A stretch of DNA of 18,551 bases from UBA6136 sp046305255. GTDB taxonomy: Bacteria; Pseudomonadota; Gammaproteobacteria; Methylococcales; Methylococcaceae. The stretch covers positions 1-18,551 of the forward strand of contig JBKCCF010000243.1 in the NCBI GenBank assembly GCA_046305255.1. The letters run 5' to 3'. Position 1 is the first letter of the stretch. The number at the start of each line of letters is the position of its first letter. Below the pieces are notes generated by a model. It was not told the origin of the DNA. It saw only the letters and a list, made by a program, of their open reading frames with translations, and did not search any database. Positions 1 to 6,965 of this stretch are shown piece after piece. The position numbers and the translations under genes are program-made.

Positions 1-2
1 TC

Positions 3-602
3 TCGCTGGTCACATTGCTCATCACCGGCATAGTGCTGGTCGCAGCGTTGTTCCGCCCCGTTGATAAACTGGGAATTGTCGGTTTCCCGCTGGCGGCCGT
101 GATTTTGACGCTCAAACTCGTCGTTCCCGACACCGCACACACCGTCAGCGATCATTCATGGCGCATGACGCTACACATCTATTCTTCGCTGATCGCCTAC
201 AGCTTTCTCAATATTGCGGCCATTCAGGCGGTATTGCTGGCTATACAGGATTGGTGCCTGCGGCGACGTCACGCCGGTGGTGTGCTGGTCAGGTCCCTGC
301 CGCCGTTGCAGTCCATGGAATCACTGCTGTTCCAGTTAATCGGCGCCGGTCTGCTATTGCTCAGCATCTCACTGGTAAGCGGCTTTCTGTTTCTGGACGA
401 CATGTTCGCCCAGCATCTGGCGCACAAGACCGTGCTCTCGCTGCTGGCCTGGCTGGTGTTCGCGACGTTGCTGGTTGGGCGGGTGCGGCAGGGCTGGCGC
501 GGTCAAACTGCAATACGCTGGACACTGACGGGATTCGCGTCGCTAATGCTGGCCTATTTCGGCAGCAAGCTGGTGCTGGAACTGATACTGAATCGGGTAT
601 AA
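3..602 (+). CDS. ccsA: CcsA/YpjD-type cytochrome c assembly membrane protein (5' end missing)
   Basis: The reading frame is open from the window edge, so the true start lies upstream; 199 codons plus stop are visible. The translation is strongly hydrophobic, with about six membrane-spanning stretches. It resembles the inner-membrane CcsA/YpjD family, usually around 260-270 residues, so roughly the first quarter is missing. Family-like features are the segment HSWRMTLHIYSSLIAYSFLN, with a conserved His at the start of a helix, and a later AHKTVLSLLAWLVF segment with a second His; such histidines serve haem handling in the CcsA/CcmC family. In gammaproteobacteria this gene often sits next to ffh, which would lie to the left. 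The mono-heme cytochrome at 4436 shows that the cell makes c-type cytochromes, but no direct link is seen. Its stop is only 4 bp from the stop of the convergent gene, with no terminator between them. Confidence 0.8.
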   Translation, partial: SLVTLLITGIVLVAALFRPVDKLGIVGFPLAAVILTLKLVVPDTAHTVSDHSWRMTLHIYSSLIAYSFLNIAAIQAVLLAIQDWCLRRRHAGGVLVRSLPPLQSMESLLFQLIGAGLLLLSISLVSGFLFLDDMFAQHLAHKTVLSLLAWLVFATLLVGRVRQGWRGQTAIRWTLTGFASLMLAYFGSKLVLELILNRV

Positions 603-606
603 CCCA

Positions 607-1299
607 TCAACCGATTGCGGCCAGCAGGGTATGCAGGCGATCGGTCAGGGTTGTCCAGAAGGCCGGTGGAAGGGCTTTGATACTGGCCATGAGCGAAAAA
701 ACGATGAACAGCAGACCGCTAGCCACGGCTACCCGGCGCGGCGCCAGGCGCCGCAGCAGTGTTCGCCCCGCCCATATTCCCAAAGCCGAGGTAGCCGCAA
801 GCGCCGCAGTGGCACCGAGCCAGACCGGTAACGGGGCTTCGCCTGCCCCCATACCTGCGACTGCTATCTGAGTCTTGTCACCGAACTCCGCCAGAAAAAT
901 CATCAGGAAGGTGGTGATGAAAATGCCATGTCCGGACTTTTCCTCAATCACCTCATCGTCATCATGCCGACTGAGCAGGCTGCGGATTCCGAACCCTGCG
1001 AACAGCACCGCCACAGCGAGGGCTACAGCCTGTTCTGGCAACCAGGCCCCGGCCACGGCACCAAAGATAACGGCCACGATGTTGAGCAGCGCAAAAGCCA
1101 GCAACGCACCCCAGAACACCGGCCAGTGCCTGTGCCGGCTCGCCAGCGTCATGCAGACCAACTGGCTTTTGTCACCCAACTCAGCTGCTGCTACCAAGGC
1201 AAAGGCAGATGCGGATACGAGACCATCGGCCGCCCAGTCCGGGCTCTGAATAAAGGCATTAAGCCAGGCCGATGCGTCGGTGATCAGGGTACAGGGCAT
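607..1299 (-). CDS. TMEM165/GDT1 (UPF0016) family cation transporter
   Basis: This multi-pass inner-membrane protein belongs to the Ca2+/Mn2+:H+ exchanger family UPF0016. It carries the two diagnostic motifs of the family, ELGDKS and EFGDKT, at residues 40-45 and 138-143 when counted from the ATG start. Each sits in a hydrophobic helix, and the two inverted halves are joined by a charged loop (SRHDDDEVIEEK). The acidic residues of these motifs line the ion path in the family. Bacterial members typically export manganese or calcium, but the substrate here cannot be read from sequence. I chose the ATG at 1299 (230 residues). A GTG at 1356 would add 19 residues, and neither start has a good Shine-Dalgarno. 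A -10-like TACAAT lies at 1375-1380 on this strand. The gene is convergent with the CcsA-like gene and divergent from the lipoprotein gene. Confidence 0.87.
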   Translation of the reverse strand: MPCTLITDASAWLNAFIQSPDWAADGLVSASAFALVAAAELGDKSQLVCMTLASRHRHWPVFWGALLAFALLNIVAVIFGAVAGAWLPEQAVALAVAVLFAGFGIRSLLSRHDDDEVIEEKSGHGIFITTFLMIFLAEFGDKTQIAVAGMGAGEAPLPVWLGATAALAATSALGIWAGRTLLRRLAPRRVAVASGLLFIVFSLMASIKALPPAFWTTLTDRLHTLLAAIG

Positions 1300-1374
1300 G
1301 GGGATGATTAAGGCTTGCTGGGTCGTGAGGGGGAAGGTGTCGGCCGATCTTATCACTCTGGGTGATGAAGTTTC

Positions 1375-1384
1375 ATTGTAAACT
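1375..1384. promoter_or_regulatory. Overlapping divergent -10-like elements
   Basis: The ten bases between the GDT1-type gene (minus) and the lipoprotein gene (plus) read as TACAAT on the minus strand (1375-1380) and TAAACT on the plus strand (1379-1384). Each matches a sigma-70 -10 hexamer moderately well and lies at a sensible distance upstream of its gene. No convincing -35 hexamer lies 16-18 bp away on either strand, so this is a candidate only. Confidence 0.3.
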
Positions 1385-1434
1385 CGGCAGCGCCTGAACT
1401 ACCCTGCCCCCCTTCGCAACCACCATCAGACCTC

Positions 1435-2205
1435 GTGAGTATCACTGTGAAAATCGACCCACCCGCGCATTTCAGACTCGCTGCATCTGTCGTTATCGGA
1501 CTTGGTCTGGCCGGCTGCGCTTACTTCAGTACCGGCAACGAGGCCCGATCCGGTGCGCCAGTGATTGTGGAAAGAAACGAGCTGGCGGGGCGCATCTACG
1601 GAGCCCACGGTCCGGATGAAGTAGCCAGCCGTGAAAGCAGCCGAAACCCGGTGTCGGTTGACCTGCTTTTCACCGGAACGGTCGGCGTCGTGGTTCCGGA
1701 AGGTGCGGTGGTGAGCGACGGCATTCATGAGTGCACGGTCAATCACGATGTGATGATCAGAGCACACGGCAAGACCCCTCTGGTCGGCGCGACCTGCCGC
1801 TATCCGGGTGTCTTCACCATTCCGGCTCACACGCTGAATACAATCGTTTCAAGACATCCCGCAAAGTACACCCTGAGCGTGACCAACCCCTCAGGCAGCA
1901 TACCCATATCCTCACTGCCAGATGAGATACAGGGGCGCACCCATGTGAATCTGGTGTTTTCCGGTAATCCCGGTTTTGTCGTTCGCAGAGGCTTCAACGT
2001 CAGTGACGATAAGCATCTCTACAGTGTAATAAAGGACGAAACGATTCAGGAAAGCGGCCAGACCCGCCGAACCCTGGCGGTCGCTACCCAAACGGGGAGC
2101 TGGAAAGTGCCAGCGGACACCGTTAAATACATCAACACCTCTGTGTCCGCGCTGTTCAGGATCACCGTGACCAATCCTGATGAAGGCACGCCGGGTACGC
2201 CGTAA
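1435..2205 (+). CDS. Lipoprotein with two tandem baseplate-J-like repeats
   Basis: The product has 256 residues. A hydrophobic stretch (residues 15-27) ends in a lipobox LAGC with Cys28, so it is probably a lipid-anchored envelope protein. The mature part contains an internal duplication. Residues 73-153 and 170-251 align along their length: VSVDLLFTGTVGVVVPEG against HVNLVFSGNPGFVVRRG, then a VSD segment, then FTIPAHTLNTI against WKVPADTVKYI, and finally LSVTNPSGS against ITVTNPDEG. The pattern of a short beta segment, G-x-x-G-x-V-V-P-x-G, VPA-x-T, and VTNP followed by GTPGTP resembles the repeat module of phage baseplate J-like proteins. That link is my own pattern recognition and was not searched. 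The GTG at 1435 is the longest start; a second GTG at 1447 also keeps the signal peptide. Neither has a good ribosome binding site. The function is unknown. Confidence 0.72.
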   Translation: MSITVKIDPPAHFRLAASVVIGLGLAGCAYFSTGNEARSGAPVIVERNELAGRIYGAHGPDEVASRESSRNPVSVDLLFTGTVGVVVPEGAVVSDGIHECTVNHDVMIRAHGKTPLVGATCRYPGVFTIPAHTLNTIVSRHPAKYTLSVTNPSGSIPISSLPDEIQGRTHVNLVFSGNPGFVVRRGFNVSDDKHLYSVIKDETIQESGQTRRTLAVATQTGSWKVPADTVKYINTSVSALFRITVTNPDEGTPGTP

Positions 2206-2206
2206 G

Positions 2207-2256
2207 CGCGCCGAGAGACGTCGAACTACGTCCAGCCAACAGGCCGATACGGCGCG
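2207..2256. other. Inverted repeat filling the gap between two convergent genes
   Basis: CGCGCCG at 2207-2213 pairs with CGGCGCG at 2250-2256, and a smaller stem (GACGT 2217-2221 with ACGTC 2228-2232) lies inside. The outer arms begin within two bases of the stop codons of the lipoprotein gene (plus) and creA (minus). The structure may act as a bidirectional terminator or mRNA 3' end, but neither strand has a T run, so it is not a classical intrinsic terminator. Confidence 0.35.
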
Positions 2257-2718
2257 TTAACGCACCGGCACAATGCTGATTGCGCTATCGGGACTCCCAT
2301 CGACGACGCGATCGGTGTAGGTCAGATACACCAGCACCGATCGTTTCTCGTCAACAAAACGCACGACCTGGGTTGTTTTGAAAATGGCTGAGGCGCGGGC
2401 ACTGAATACCTCTTGCCCGTCCTTGAGCCGGGTAATGACCGTTGGGTCTATAGTCCCGATCTGCCGACAGGACAGCGACGCCTTGGAGGGGTTCTCTGCC
2501 AGTCCCACCATGCCTTTGATACCGCCCGTCTCGGCCCGCGAGAGGTAGCAGGCCACACCTGACACATCAGGGTCATCAAAGGCTTCAACCACGATTTTGT
2601 CACTGGGGCCCAACCATTTGAACCGGTAGTTCACCGAGCCCACATCTTCCGCCCACGCCTGAATGGAGATGAGTACAGCAAAAGCTGGCAACAGGAGATG
2701 GAATGCTGGTTTGAACAT
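2257..2718 (-). CDS. creA: CreA family periplasmic protein
   Basis: This small exported protein (153 residues) matches the CreA family, whose biochemical role is not established. It starts with a classical signal peptide (MFKPAFHLLLPAFAVL, cleavage expected after AWA at residue 23). The family core follows: a GSVNYRFKWLGPSDKIVVEA segment, then DDPDVSGVACYLSRA and ASLSCRQIG. Cys57 and Cys84 are well placed for a disulfide bond in the periplasm. The C-terminal segment LVYLTYTDRVVDGSPDSAIS is also typical. The length equals the usual family length. In E. coli creA sits upstream of the creBCD regulators; those are not present here, so the gene stands apart from that operon. It lies 81 bp downstream of the transglycosylase gene on the same strand and could be read from its transcript. 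Confidence 0.93.
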   Translation of the reverse strand: MFKPAFHLLLPAFAVLISIQAWAEDVGSVNYRFKWLGPSDKIVVEAFDDPDVSGVACYLSRAETGGIKGMVGLAENPSKASLSCRQIGTIDPTVITRLKDGQEVFSARASAIFKTTQVVRFVDEKRSVLVYLTYTDRVVDGSPDSAISIVPVR

Positions 2719-2799
2719 GGAGAGTCTCTGAGGTTAGGTCAGACGGTCGATGGATCATCAAACGGCGCAACAGTAGGGTTCACGCCCGTCGATACCGAT

Positions 2800-4275
2800 T
2801 CAGATAGGGGGAACCCGAGCGCCCGAGCGCATGGATAGTCCCTGCTTTTTGGGTGGAGACGACCCGGATGGGGCGTAGACCTTGGCACCTGCAAGTCTGG
2901 CGGAGACCAGTGCTTCAGCCTTGTCGATCGGCATCAGAAAATTATGCAACTCGTTCGGCGGCTCAACATTTGGCTTATAGGCAGGATTTAGCCGGTAAAA
3001 CTCTTCCGGAATCATGCCTGATGACGCGATCACATCCTGAACGGACACATCCGGCGCTGCCTCTACCCTTGCGAGGGTATCCTGACCACCAGAGCGGTGC
3101 GGCTGAAATCCATTGCCCTGAGGATTGGCGATTACTCGTGCCAGAGCGAGAATTTTTACGACATAGTCTTCGGTTTCGGCAGGTAAATCCAGTTCCCAGA
3201 AAGTACCTTTTCCACCAATAGCCCTGTTCGCCTGAATGGCGCGCTGCACAGCCCCTTCACCGGCATTGTAGGAGGCAAACGTCAGCAACCAATCCCCAGC
3301 GAATAACCCATTCAGGTGCTTCAGATATCTGAGTGCCGCTTGGGTAGCTAAATGAATGTCATAGCGGCCATCATAGGTCTCAGTGAACCGTAGACCATAT
3401 TGCTGACCAGTACTTGGAATGAATTGCCATAAACCAGCCGCCTGCTTGGGCGATATGGCTGTCGTCTGGAAGGCGCTTTCAACCATGGGAATCAGGATCA
3501 TTTCCGATGGCAGACCCAGGCGCTTGATCTCCGAGAGCAGGTAGGGCAGATAGGGTTCAGCGCGATTCATCAGAAAATCCACCGACCCTGGGCGCTGCCT
3601 CAGGCTGGCAACCTGATTATCGAGGCGCTCATGCTGCAAACTGGCCAGCATCAGGCCGCCACGGACGACATCCCAGTGATCACCTCGCCGAACATTGGCA
3701 CTCCAAGGGTTTACCGGGAGATAGGGAGCATTACCGGCCACTTGCTGACCTGCGCCAGGAGCACACACAGGGCGATAACTACCCGTTTTGGTGCCCGTCC
3801 GTTTTGATGCGCCGGCAAGTTTTGCTCCGCTGGTGCAGGCTACGGTCGCAGCAGTTGAATAGGCACCCTGATCTGAACCAGACGGCAAACTACCACGTCC
3901 TGGTCGCGCCAGACCCAGCTTTCGGGCAAGAGCCACTTTGTCCAGTCCCTTTATGCCATTGCGGTTGGCTTTATCAAATTTATGCTGGGCCAGTATTTGG
4001 TCGACCAGCATGGAGGTCTCGAATGCGGCGGTAAAATCGGGGATGGATGCGCGTTCCAACCGTGTCGGTATCGACTTCTGCCTGGGTTGGTCACTGAAGC
4101 GGTAGGATGCACCGGCAGAAGCCCGGCCGGCCTCCTGGTAGGCCGTGGGCTGATTGGCGCAACCGAGTACAAAAAGGGCGTGAAGCATGACGACAGCCTG
4201 AGCCAGCTTACCCCTCAGGCAGTGCACGGCATGACGACTTGGCACTTCAGGGGTCATACGGACATGAACGAACAT
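2800..4275 (-). CDS. MltD-like lytic transglycosylase lipoprotein (SLT domain)
   Basis: This 491-residue protein is predicted to cleave the MurNAc-GlcNAc bond of peptidoglycan in the periplasm. The N-terminus has a hydrophobic stretch ending in VLGC with Cys39, a lipobox, so an outer-membrane lipoprotein like MltD is likely. Residues 45-190 form a low-complexity Ser/Gly/Ala-rich linker. The SLT (GH23) domain spans about residues 235-360: MVESAFQ contains the expected catalytic Glu266, followed by SPKQAAGLWQFIPSTGQQYG and the ASYNAGEGAV motif, all standard for the family. The C-terminal 100 residues contain a weak LysM-like stretch (residues about 410-450) but no clear LysM repeats, unlike E. 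coli MltD. ATG at 4275 is the longest start; Met7 at 4257 is an alternative and would give a more usual distance to the lipobox. The gene lies between the cytochrome gene and creA on the same strand. Confidence 0.88.
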   Translation of the reverse strand: MFVHVRMTPEVPSRHAVHCLRGKLAQAVVMLHALFVLGCANQPTAYQEAGRASAGASYRFSDQPRQKSIPTRLERASIPDFTAAFETSMLVDQILAQHKFDKANRNGIKGLDKVALARKLGLARPGRGSLPSGSDQGAYSTAATVACTSGAKLAGASKRTGTKTGSYRPVCAPGAGQQVAGNAPYLPVNPWSANVRRGDHWDVVRGGLMLASLQHERLDNQVASLRQRPGSVDFLMNRAEPYLPYLLSEIKRLGLPSEMILIPMVESAFQTTAISPKQAAGLWQFIPSTGQQYGLRFTETYDGRYDIHLATQAALRYLKHLNGLFAGDWLLTFASYNAGEGAVQRAIQANRAIGGKGTFWELDLPAETEDYVVKILALARVIANPQGNGFQPHRSGGQDTLARVEAAPDVSVQDVIASSGMIPEEFYRLNPAYKPNVEPPNELHNFLMPIDKAEALVSARLAGAKVYAPSGSSPPKKQGLSMRSGARVPPI

Positions 4276-4383
4276 ACCTTGTGTCTGATCCCGGAGGGAT
4301 ATGGGTGGTAACGACTGCCAGTGACCGGGTTGAACCCTCGTGGGCCGCTGAGCGCATGGCTGGGAAAGCCTGCCGGGGAATAC

Positions 4384-4412
4384 AAATAAAACGCCGGGGC
4401 ATCCCGGCGTTT
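4384..4412 (-). terminator. Intrinsic terminator of the cytochrome c gene
   Basis: A perfect 10-bp stem (AAACGCCGGG at 4389-4398 with CCCGGCGTTT at 4403-4412) has a 4-nt loop. On the minus strand the stem runs into a T-rich tail (TTTTATTTG). It begins 24 bp after the stop codon of the cytochrome gene and separates it from the transglycosylase gene downstream. Confidence 0.85.
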
Positions 4413-4435
4413 CACACGTCTACCGTTACTGCAGC

Positions 4436-4783
4436 TTACTTCTTTCCCGCCTTGAGGTAGGCAATCAGCGCATCCACGGCCTGGTCCTGGGTCAGCCCCG
4501 CGCTCTTTACTGGGCCAAGACTCATGATCTGGTCCATAGCCTTTGGCATCGCATTGCGACCTTCAACCAGAACCTTGGTCAACTCTTCTTTGCTCAGTTT
4601 GTTCACGCTTTCGAACAGATTCGGGTTCGGCTGAACGTCATGACAGGTACCACAACCGCGGCCAAAAGCACGGGTGTAGATTTTTTCACCGATATCCTTG
4701 TTGGGCTCCTCGGCTGCCGAAACGCCTGCAAAGACCAGACCAGCGACCAGCAACATGCCTTTTAAAGGCTTCTGATTTTTCAT
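4436..4783 (-). CDS. Periplasmic mono-heme class I cytochrome c
   Basis: The product has 115 residues from the ATG at 4783. A signal peptide (MKNQKPLKGMLLVAGLVFAG, cleavage near SAA-EE at residues 22-25) exports it to the periplasm. The heme-binding motif CGTCH occupies residues 44-48, and Met79 in GRNAMP is the likely sixth ligand, so the fold is a small low-spin cytochrome c that carries electrons. The overall pattern (GEKIYTRAFGRGCGTCH, then EELTKVLVEGRNAMP, then a final helix with QAVDALIAYLKAG) resembles cytochrome c5 and related single-heme carriers. The redox partner cannot be inferred. A GTG four codons upstream (4795) is less likely as start because the basic N-region already begins at MKNQK. 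It forms its own transcription unit, ended by the terminator at 4384-4412. Confidence 0.92.
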   Translation of the reverse strand: MKNQKPLKGMLLVAGLVFAGVSAAEEPNKDIGEKIYTRAFGRGCGTCHDVQPNPNLFESVNKLSKEELTKVLVEGRNAMPKAMDQIMSLGPVKSAGLTQDQAVDALIAYLKAGKK

Positions 4784-5154
4784 GGTTTTTCCCACAATTT
4801 CTAAGAGTTAGGGCAGATTACCGTAACTGCCGAGCCAAAGCGTACAGCGATACGGACACGGCAGGCGGAAAAATTATTTCAGACAAACACCAGGCTAACA
4901 AGAGAAAAATGGCACTTTGGCAGGGACCTCACAGTCCTCATGCAGCGTGAAGGACGCAGCTTTTGGTTGTGAATCCTGATTCAAGGCGATACAGATCTGG
5001 CATACCGATTCGGAATCGTATAAGATTCGCCTCGGTCGCAAAGGGCTTCCCCCTGTCCTGCCGATCCAGTCGTTGCTTGCATATCCATTCTGATTGTTGA
5101 GTAACCTCGCTAGGTCCATTCGCCGGTGGTCGGTGGACATAGCAAAAACCTTAA
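4784..5154. other. Non-coding stretch between cytochrome c and tRNA-Ser
   Basis: About 370 bp without a credible gene. The reading frame at 4895-5140 (minus) has no ribosome binding site, no recognisable motif and looks spurious. The stretch must hold the promoter of the cytochrome gene (minus) and that of tRNA-Ser (plus). The only clear structure is the inverted-repeat cluster and candidate promoter at 4971-5028, listed separately. Confidence 0.6.
4971..5028 (+). promoter_or_regulatory. GATTC/GAATC inverted-repeat cluster with candidate promoter
   Basis: Five copies of GATTC or its complement occur in 58 bp. GAATC and GATTC (4971-4975, 4978-4982) flank a 2-nt gap. CGATTC-G-GAATCG forms a perfect palindrome at 5006-5018, and another GATTC lies at 5024-5028. 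CTGGCA (4997-5002) and TATAAG (5019-5024), 16 bp apart, form a plausible sigma-70 promoter pointing towards tRNA-Ser, with the palindrome filling the spacer. That arrangement would suit a repressor or activator site; no family can be assigned. Confidence 0.35.
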
Positions 5155-5244
<90 letters not shown>

Positions 5245-5330
5245 ATACCGATGTTGAAGCCCCGATTCAGGCGGGCGCAGCATACCCCTTCTGTATGTTG
5301 AGCTACGGCCTGCCCGCAATAGGGCATCGA

Positions 5331-5359
5331 CCATGGATGGACCCAATTCCGGTCCATGG
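5331..5359 (+). other. Two mutually exclusive hairpins upstream of tgt
   Basis: Two stems compete for the same bases. ATGGACC (5337-5343) pairs with GGTCCAT (5351-5357) over a 7-nt loop, and CCATGGA (5331-5337) pairs with TCCATGG (5353-5359) over a 15-nt loop. There is no T run. It may stop or process the tRNA-Ser transcript, or lie in the tgt leader 40 nt before its start codon. Confidence 0.35.
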
Positions 5360-5398
5360 AGGGCCTGCTCGGCCTTGCCTTGAAGCCCGAGAGATAAG

Positions 5399-6514
5399 AT
5401 GGAATTCAGCCTGTTCAGCACAGACGGCGCTGCCAGACGCGGTCAACTCCGTTTCGCCCGCGGCACTGTTCAGACCCCCGCGTTCATGCCCGTGGGAACT
5501 TATGGCACAGTCAAGGCCATGACGTCCGAGGAACTTGTGACCCTCGGTGCCGAAATCATTCTGGGCAACACCTTCCACCTCATGCTGCGACCTGGAACCG
5601 AAATCATTCGTCAACATGGCGATCTGCATGGCTTCATGCACTGGGAGCGCCCAATCCTCACCGATTCGGGTGGCTTTCAGGTCTTCAGCCTGGGCGCCAT
5701 GCGCAAGATTAGTGAAGCGGGCGTGCAATTCAAATCACCCATTGATGGCGACGTCGTATTTCTCGGGCCGGAGGATTCAATGGCCGTCCAGCGTGCACTG
5801 GGCTCTGACATCGTCATGATCTTTGATGAATGCACGCCCTTCCCTGCTACATACGAGCAGGCGCGGGACTCCATGCAGTTATCGCTACGCTGGGCAGAGA
5901 GAAGTCGGGTAGCGCATGGCAACAGCCCCTCAGCTTTATTCGGCATTGTTCAGGGCGGGATTTACAGTGACTTGCGCCTGGAGTCCATCGCCGGACTGCA
6001 GAGCATAGGTTTCGATGGCTACGCAATAGGCGGACTCTCGGTAGGCGAACCCAAGGATGACCGGGCCAGAGTGCTGGATACTCTGCTACCGATCATGCCG
6101 AGAGACAAGCCACGCTACCTGATGGGCGTAGGAACACCGGAAGACATAGTTGAAGCCGTGCGCGTCGGTATCGACATGTTCGACTGCGTGATGCCCACGC
6201 GCAATGCCAGAAACGGTCACATCTTTACCCGCAACGGCACACTCCGCATCCGCAACAGCATTTACCAACACGACACCCGACCGCTGGACGAAGCGTGCCT
6301 GTGCTACACCTGCCGCCACTACAGCCGCGCGTATTTAAGACATCTTGACAAGTGCGGCGAAATACTTGGCGCGCGCCTGAACACTATTCACAATCTCCAC
6401 TACTATCAGGAACTGATGGCCGGTCTCAGAGACGCCATCGCCTCAGCCAGTCTGGACGTGTTCATCGATGACTTCTATTCCAGCCGGAGTCCCGACCCTA
6501 CTTTTGTGGCATAA
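5399..6514 (+). CDS. tgt: tRNA-guanine transglycosylase (queuine tRNA-ribosyltransferase)
   Basis: Tgt exchanges guanine 34 of tRNA-Asp, -Asn, -His and -Tyr for preQ1, a step of queuosine synthesis, in the cytoplasm. The 371-residue product has the full TIM-barrel family pattern. Asp89 lies in ILTDSGGFQVFSLG, the substrate loop is GGLSVGEP (211-218), and nucleophile Asp262 is in MFDCVMPTRNARNGH. The zinc site is Cys300, Cys302 and Cys305 (CLCYTC) with His331. The length is that of bacterial Tgt. The ATG start has only a weak GAGAG upstream (5390-5394). The common partner queA is not found upstream; tRNA-Ser(UGA), which is not a Tgt substrate, is there instead. It heads the yajC-secD-secF block, 37 bp before yajC, as in many gammaproteobacteria. 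Confidence 0.98.
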   Translation: MEFSLFSTDGAARRGQLRFARGTVQTPAFMPVGTYGTVKAMTSEELVTLGAEIILGNTFHLMLRPGTEIIRQHGDLHGFMHWERPILTDSGGFQVFSLGAMRKISEAGVQFKSPIDGDVVFLGPEDSMAVQRALGSDIVMIFDECTPFPATYEQARDSMQLSLRWAERSRVAHGNSPSALFGIVQGGIYSDLRLESIAGLQSIGFDGYAIGGLSVGEPKDDRARVLDTLLPIMPRDKPRYLMGVGTPEDIVEAVRVGIDMFDCVMPTRNARNGHIFTRNGTLRIRNSIYQHDTRPLDEACLCYTCRHYSRAYLRHLDKCGEILGARLNTIHNLHYYQELMAGLRDAIASASLDVFIDDFYSSRSPDPTFVA

Positions 6515-6515
6515 T
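6507..6515 (+). promoter_or_regulatory. Candidate extended -10 promoter for yajC-secD-secF
   Basis: TGGCATAAT overlaps the last codons and stop of tgt: the TG is two to three bases upstream of CATAAT (6510-6515), the extended -10 arrangement. No -35 hexamer is visible. It lies 37 bp before the yajC start and could allow transcription of the Sec genes independently of tgt. Confidence 0.35.
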
Positions 6516-6551
6516 TCCGGATTTTAACGCCCCAGCCTGAGGACAATTAAC

Positions 6552-6908
6552 ATGGGTTTTTTCATATCTGACGCTTTAGCCGAGGCGGCACCTGCTGCCG
6601 CACAGGATCCCGGTTTTGTTGGCTTGATCCTACCCCTGGGCATCATGGCCGCGTTCTTCTTCCTGTTCATTGTGCCGCAGCAGCGCAAAACCAAGGAACA
6701 CAAGAAAATGGTCGAGTCACTCAGCAAGGGCACCGAAATTATTACTACGGGTGGGCTCTTGGGCAAAATCATTGACCTTGACGATAACTTCGCCCTGGTC
6801 GAACTGGCGGATACGGTGCAGGTTCATGTGCAGCGAAGTGCCATCGCCTCCGTCGTACCACGCGGTACGTTCAAAACCACCAGCAAGAAAAAAGGCGATA
6901 AGGCCTGA
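6552..6908 (+). CDS. yajC: Preprotein translocase subunit YajC
   Basis: YajC is a small inner-membrane partner of SecDF in the holo-translocon. The 118-residue product has one membrane helix (about residues 22-41, GLILPLGIMAAFFFLFIVPQ) followed by the family signature PQQRKTKEHKKM. A cytoplasmic beta-rich domain with GTEIITTGGLLGKI comes next, then a Lys-rich tail (TTSKKKGDKA). A GAGGA ribosome binding site (6539-6543) lies 8 nt before the ATG, so the start is well supported. The gene is 37 bp after tgt and 57 bp before secD, in the usual order. Confidence 0.97.
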   Translation: MGFFISDALAEAAPAAAQDPGFVGLILPLGIMAAFFFLFIVPQQRKTKEHKKMVESLSKGTEIITTGGLLGKIIDLDDNFALVELADTVQVHVQRSAIASVVPRGTFKTTSKKKGDKA

Positions 6909-6965
6909 TTCAGGGCCCGGTAGTACCTGCTGACACATCGGACGTCGAGCTAAAAGGCAGTCATC

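Noticed and set aside
158..871. Long plus-strand open frame crossing the end of the CcsA-like gene and into the GDT1-type gene
   Set aside because: It overlaps two well-supported genes in other frames, has no ribosome binding site and has the composition of a shadow frame.
4895..5140. Minus-strand 81-codon frame upstream of tRNA-Ser
   Set aside because: No ribosome binding site, no hydrophobic or motif pattern, and it covers the inverted-repeat cluster.
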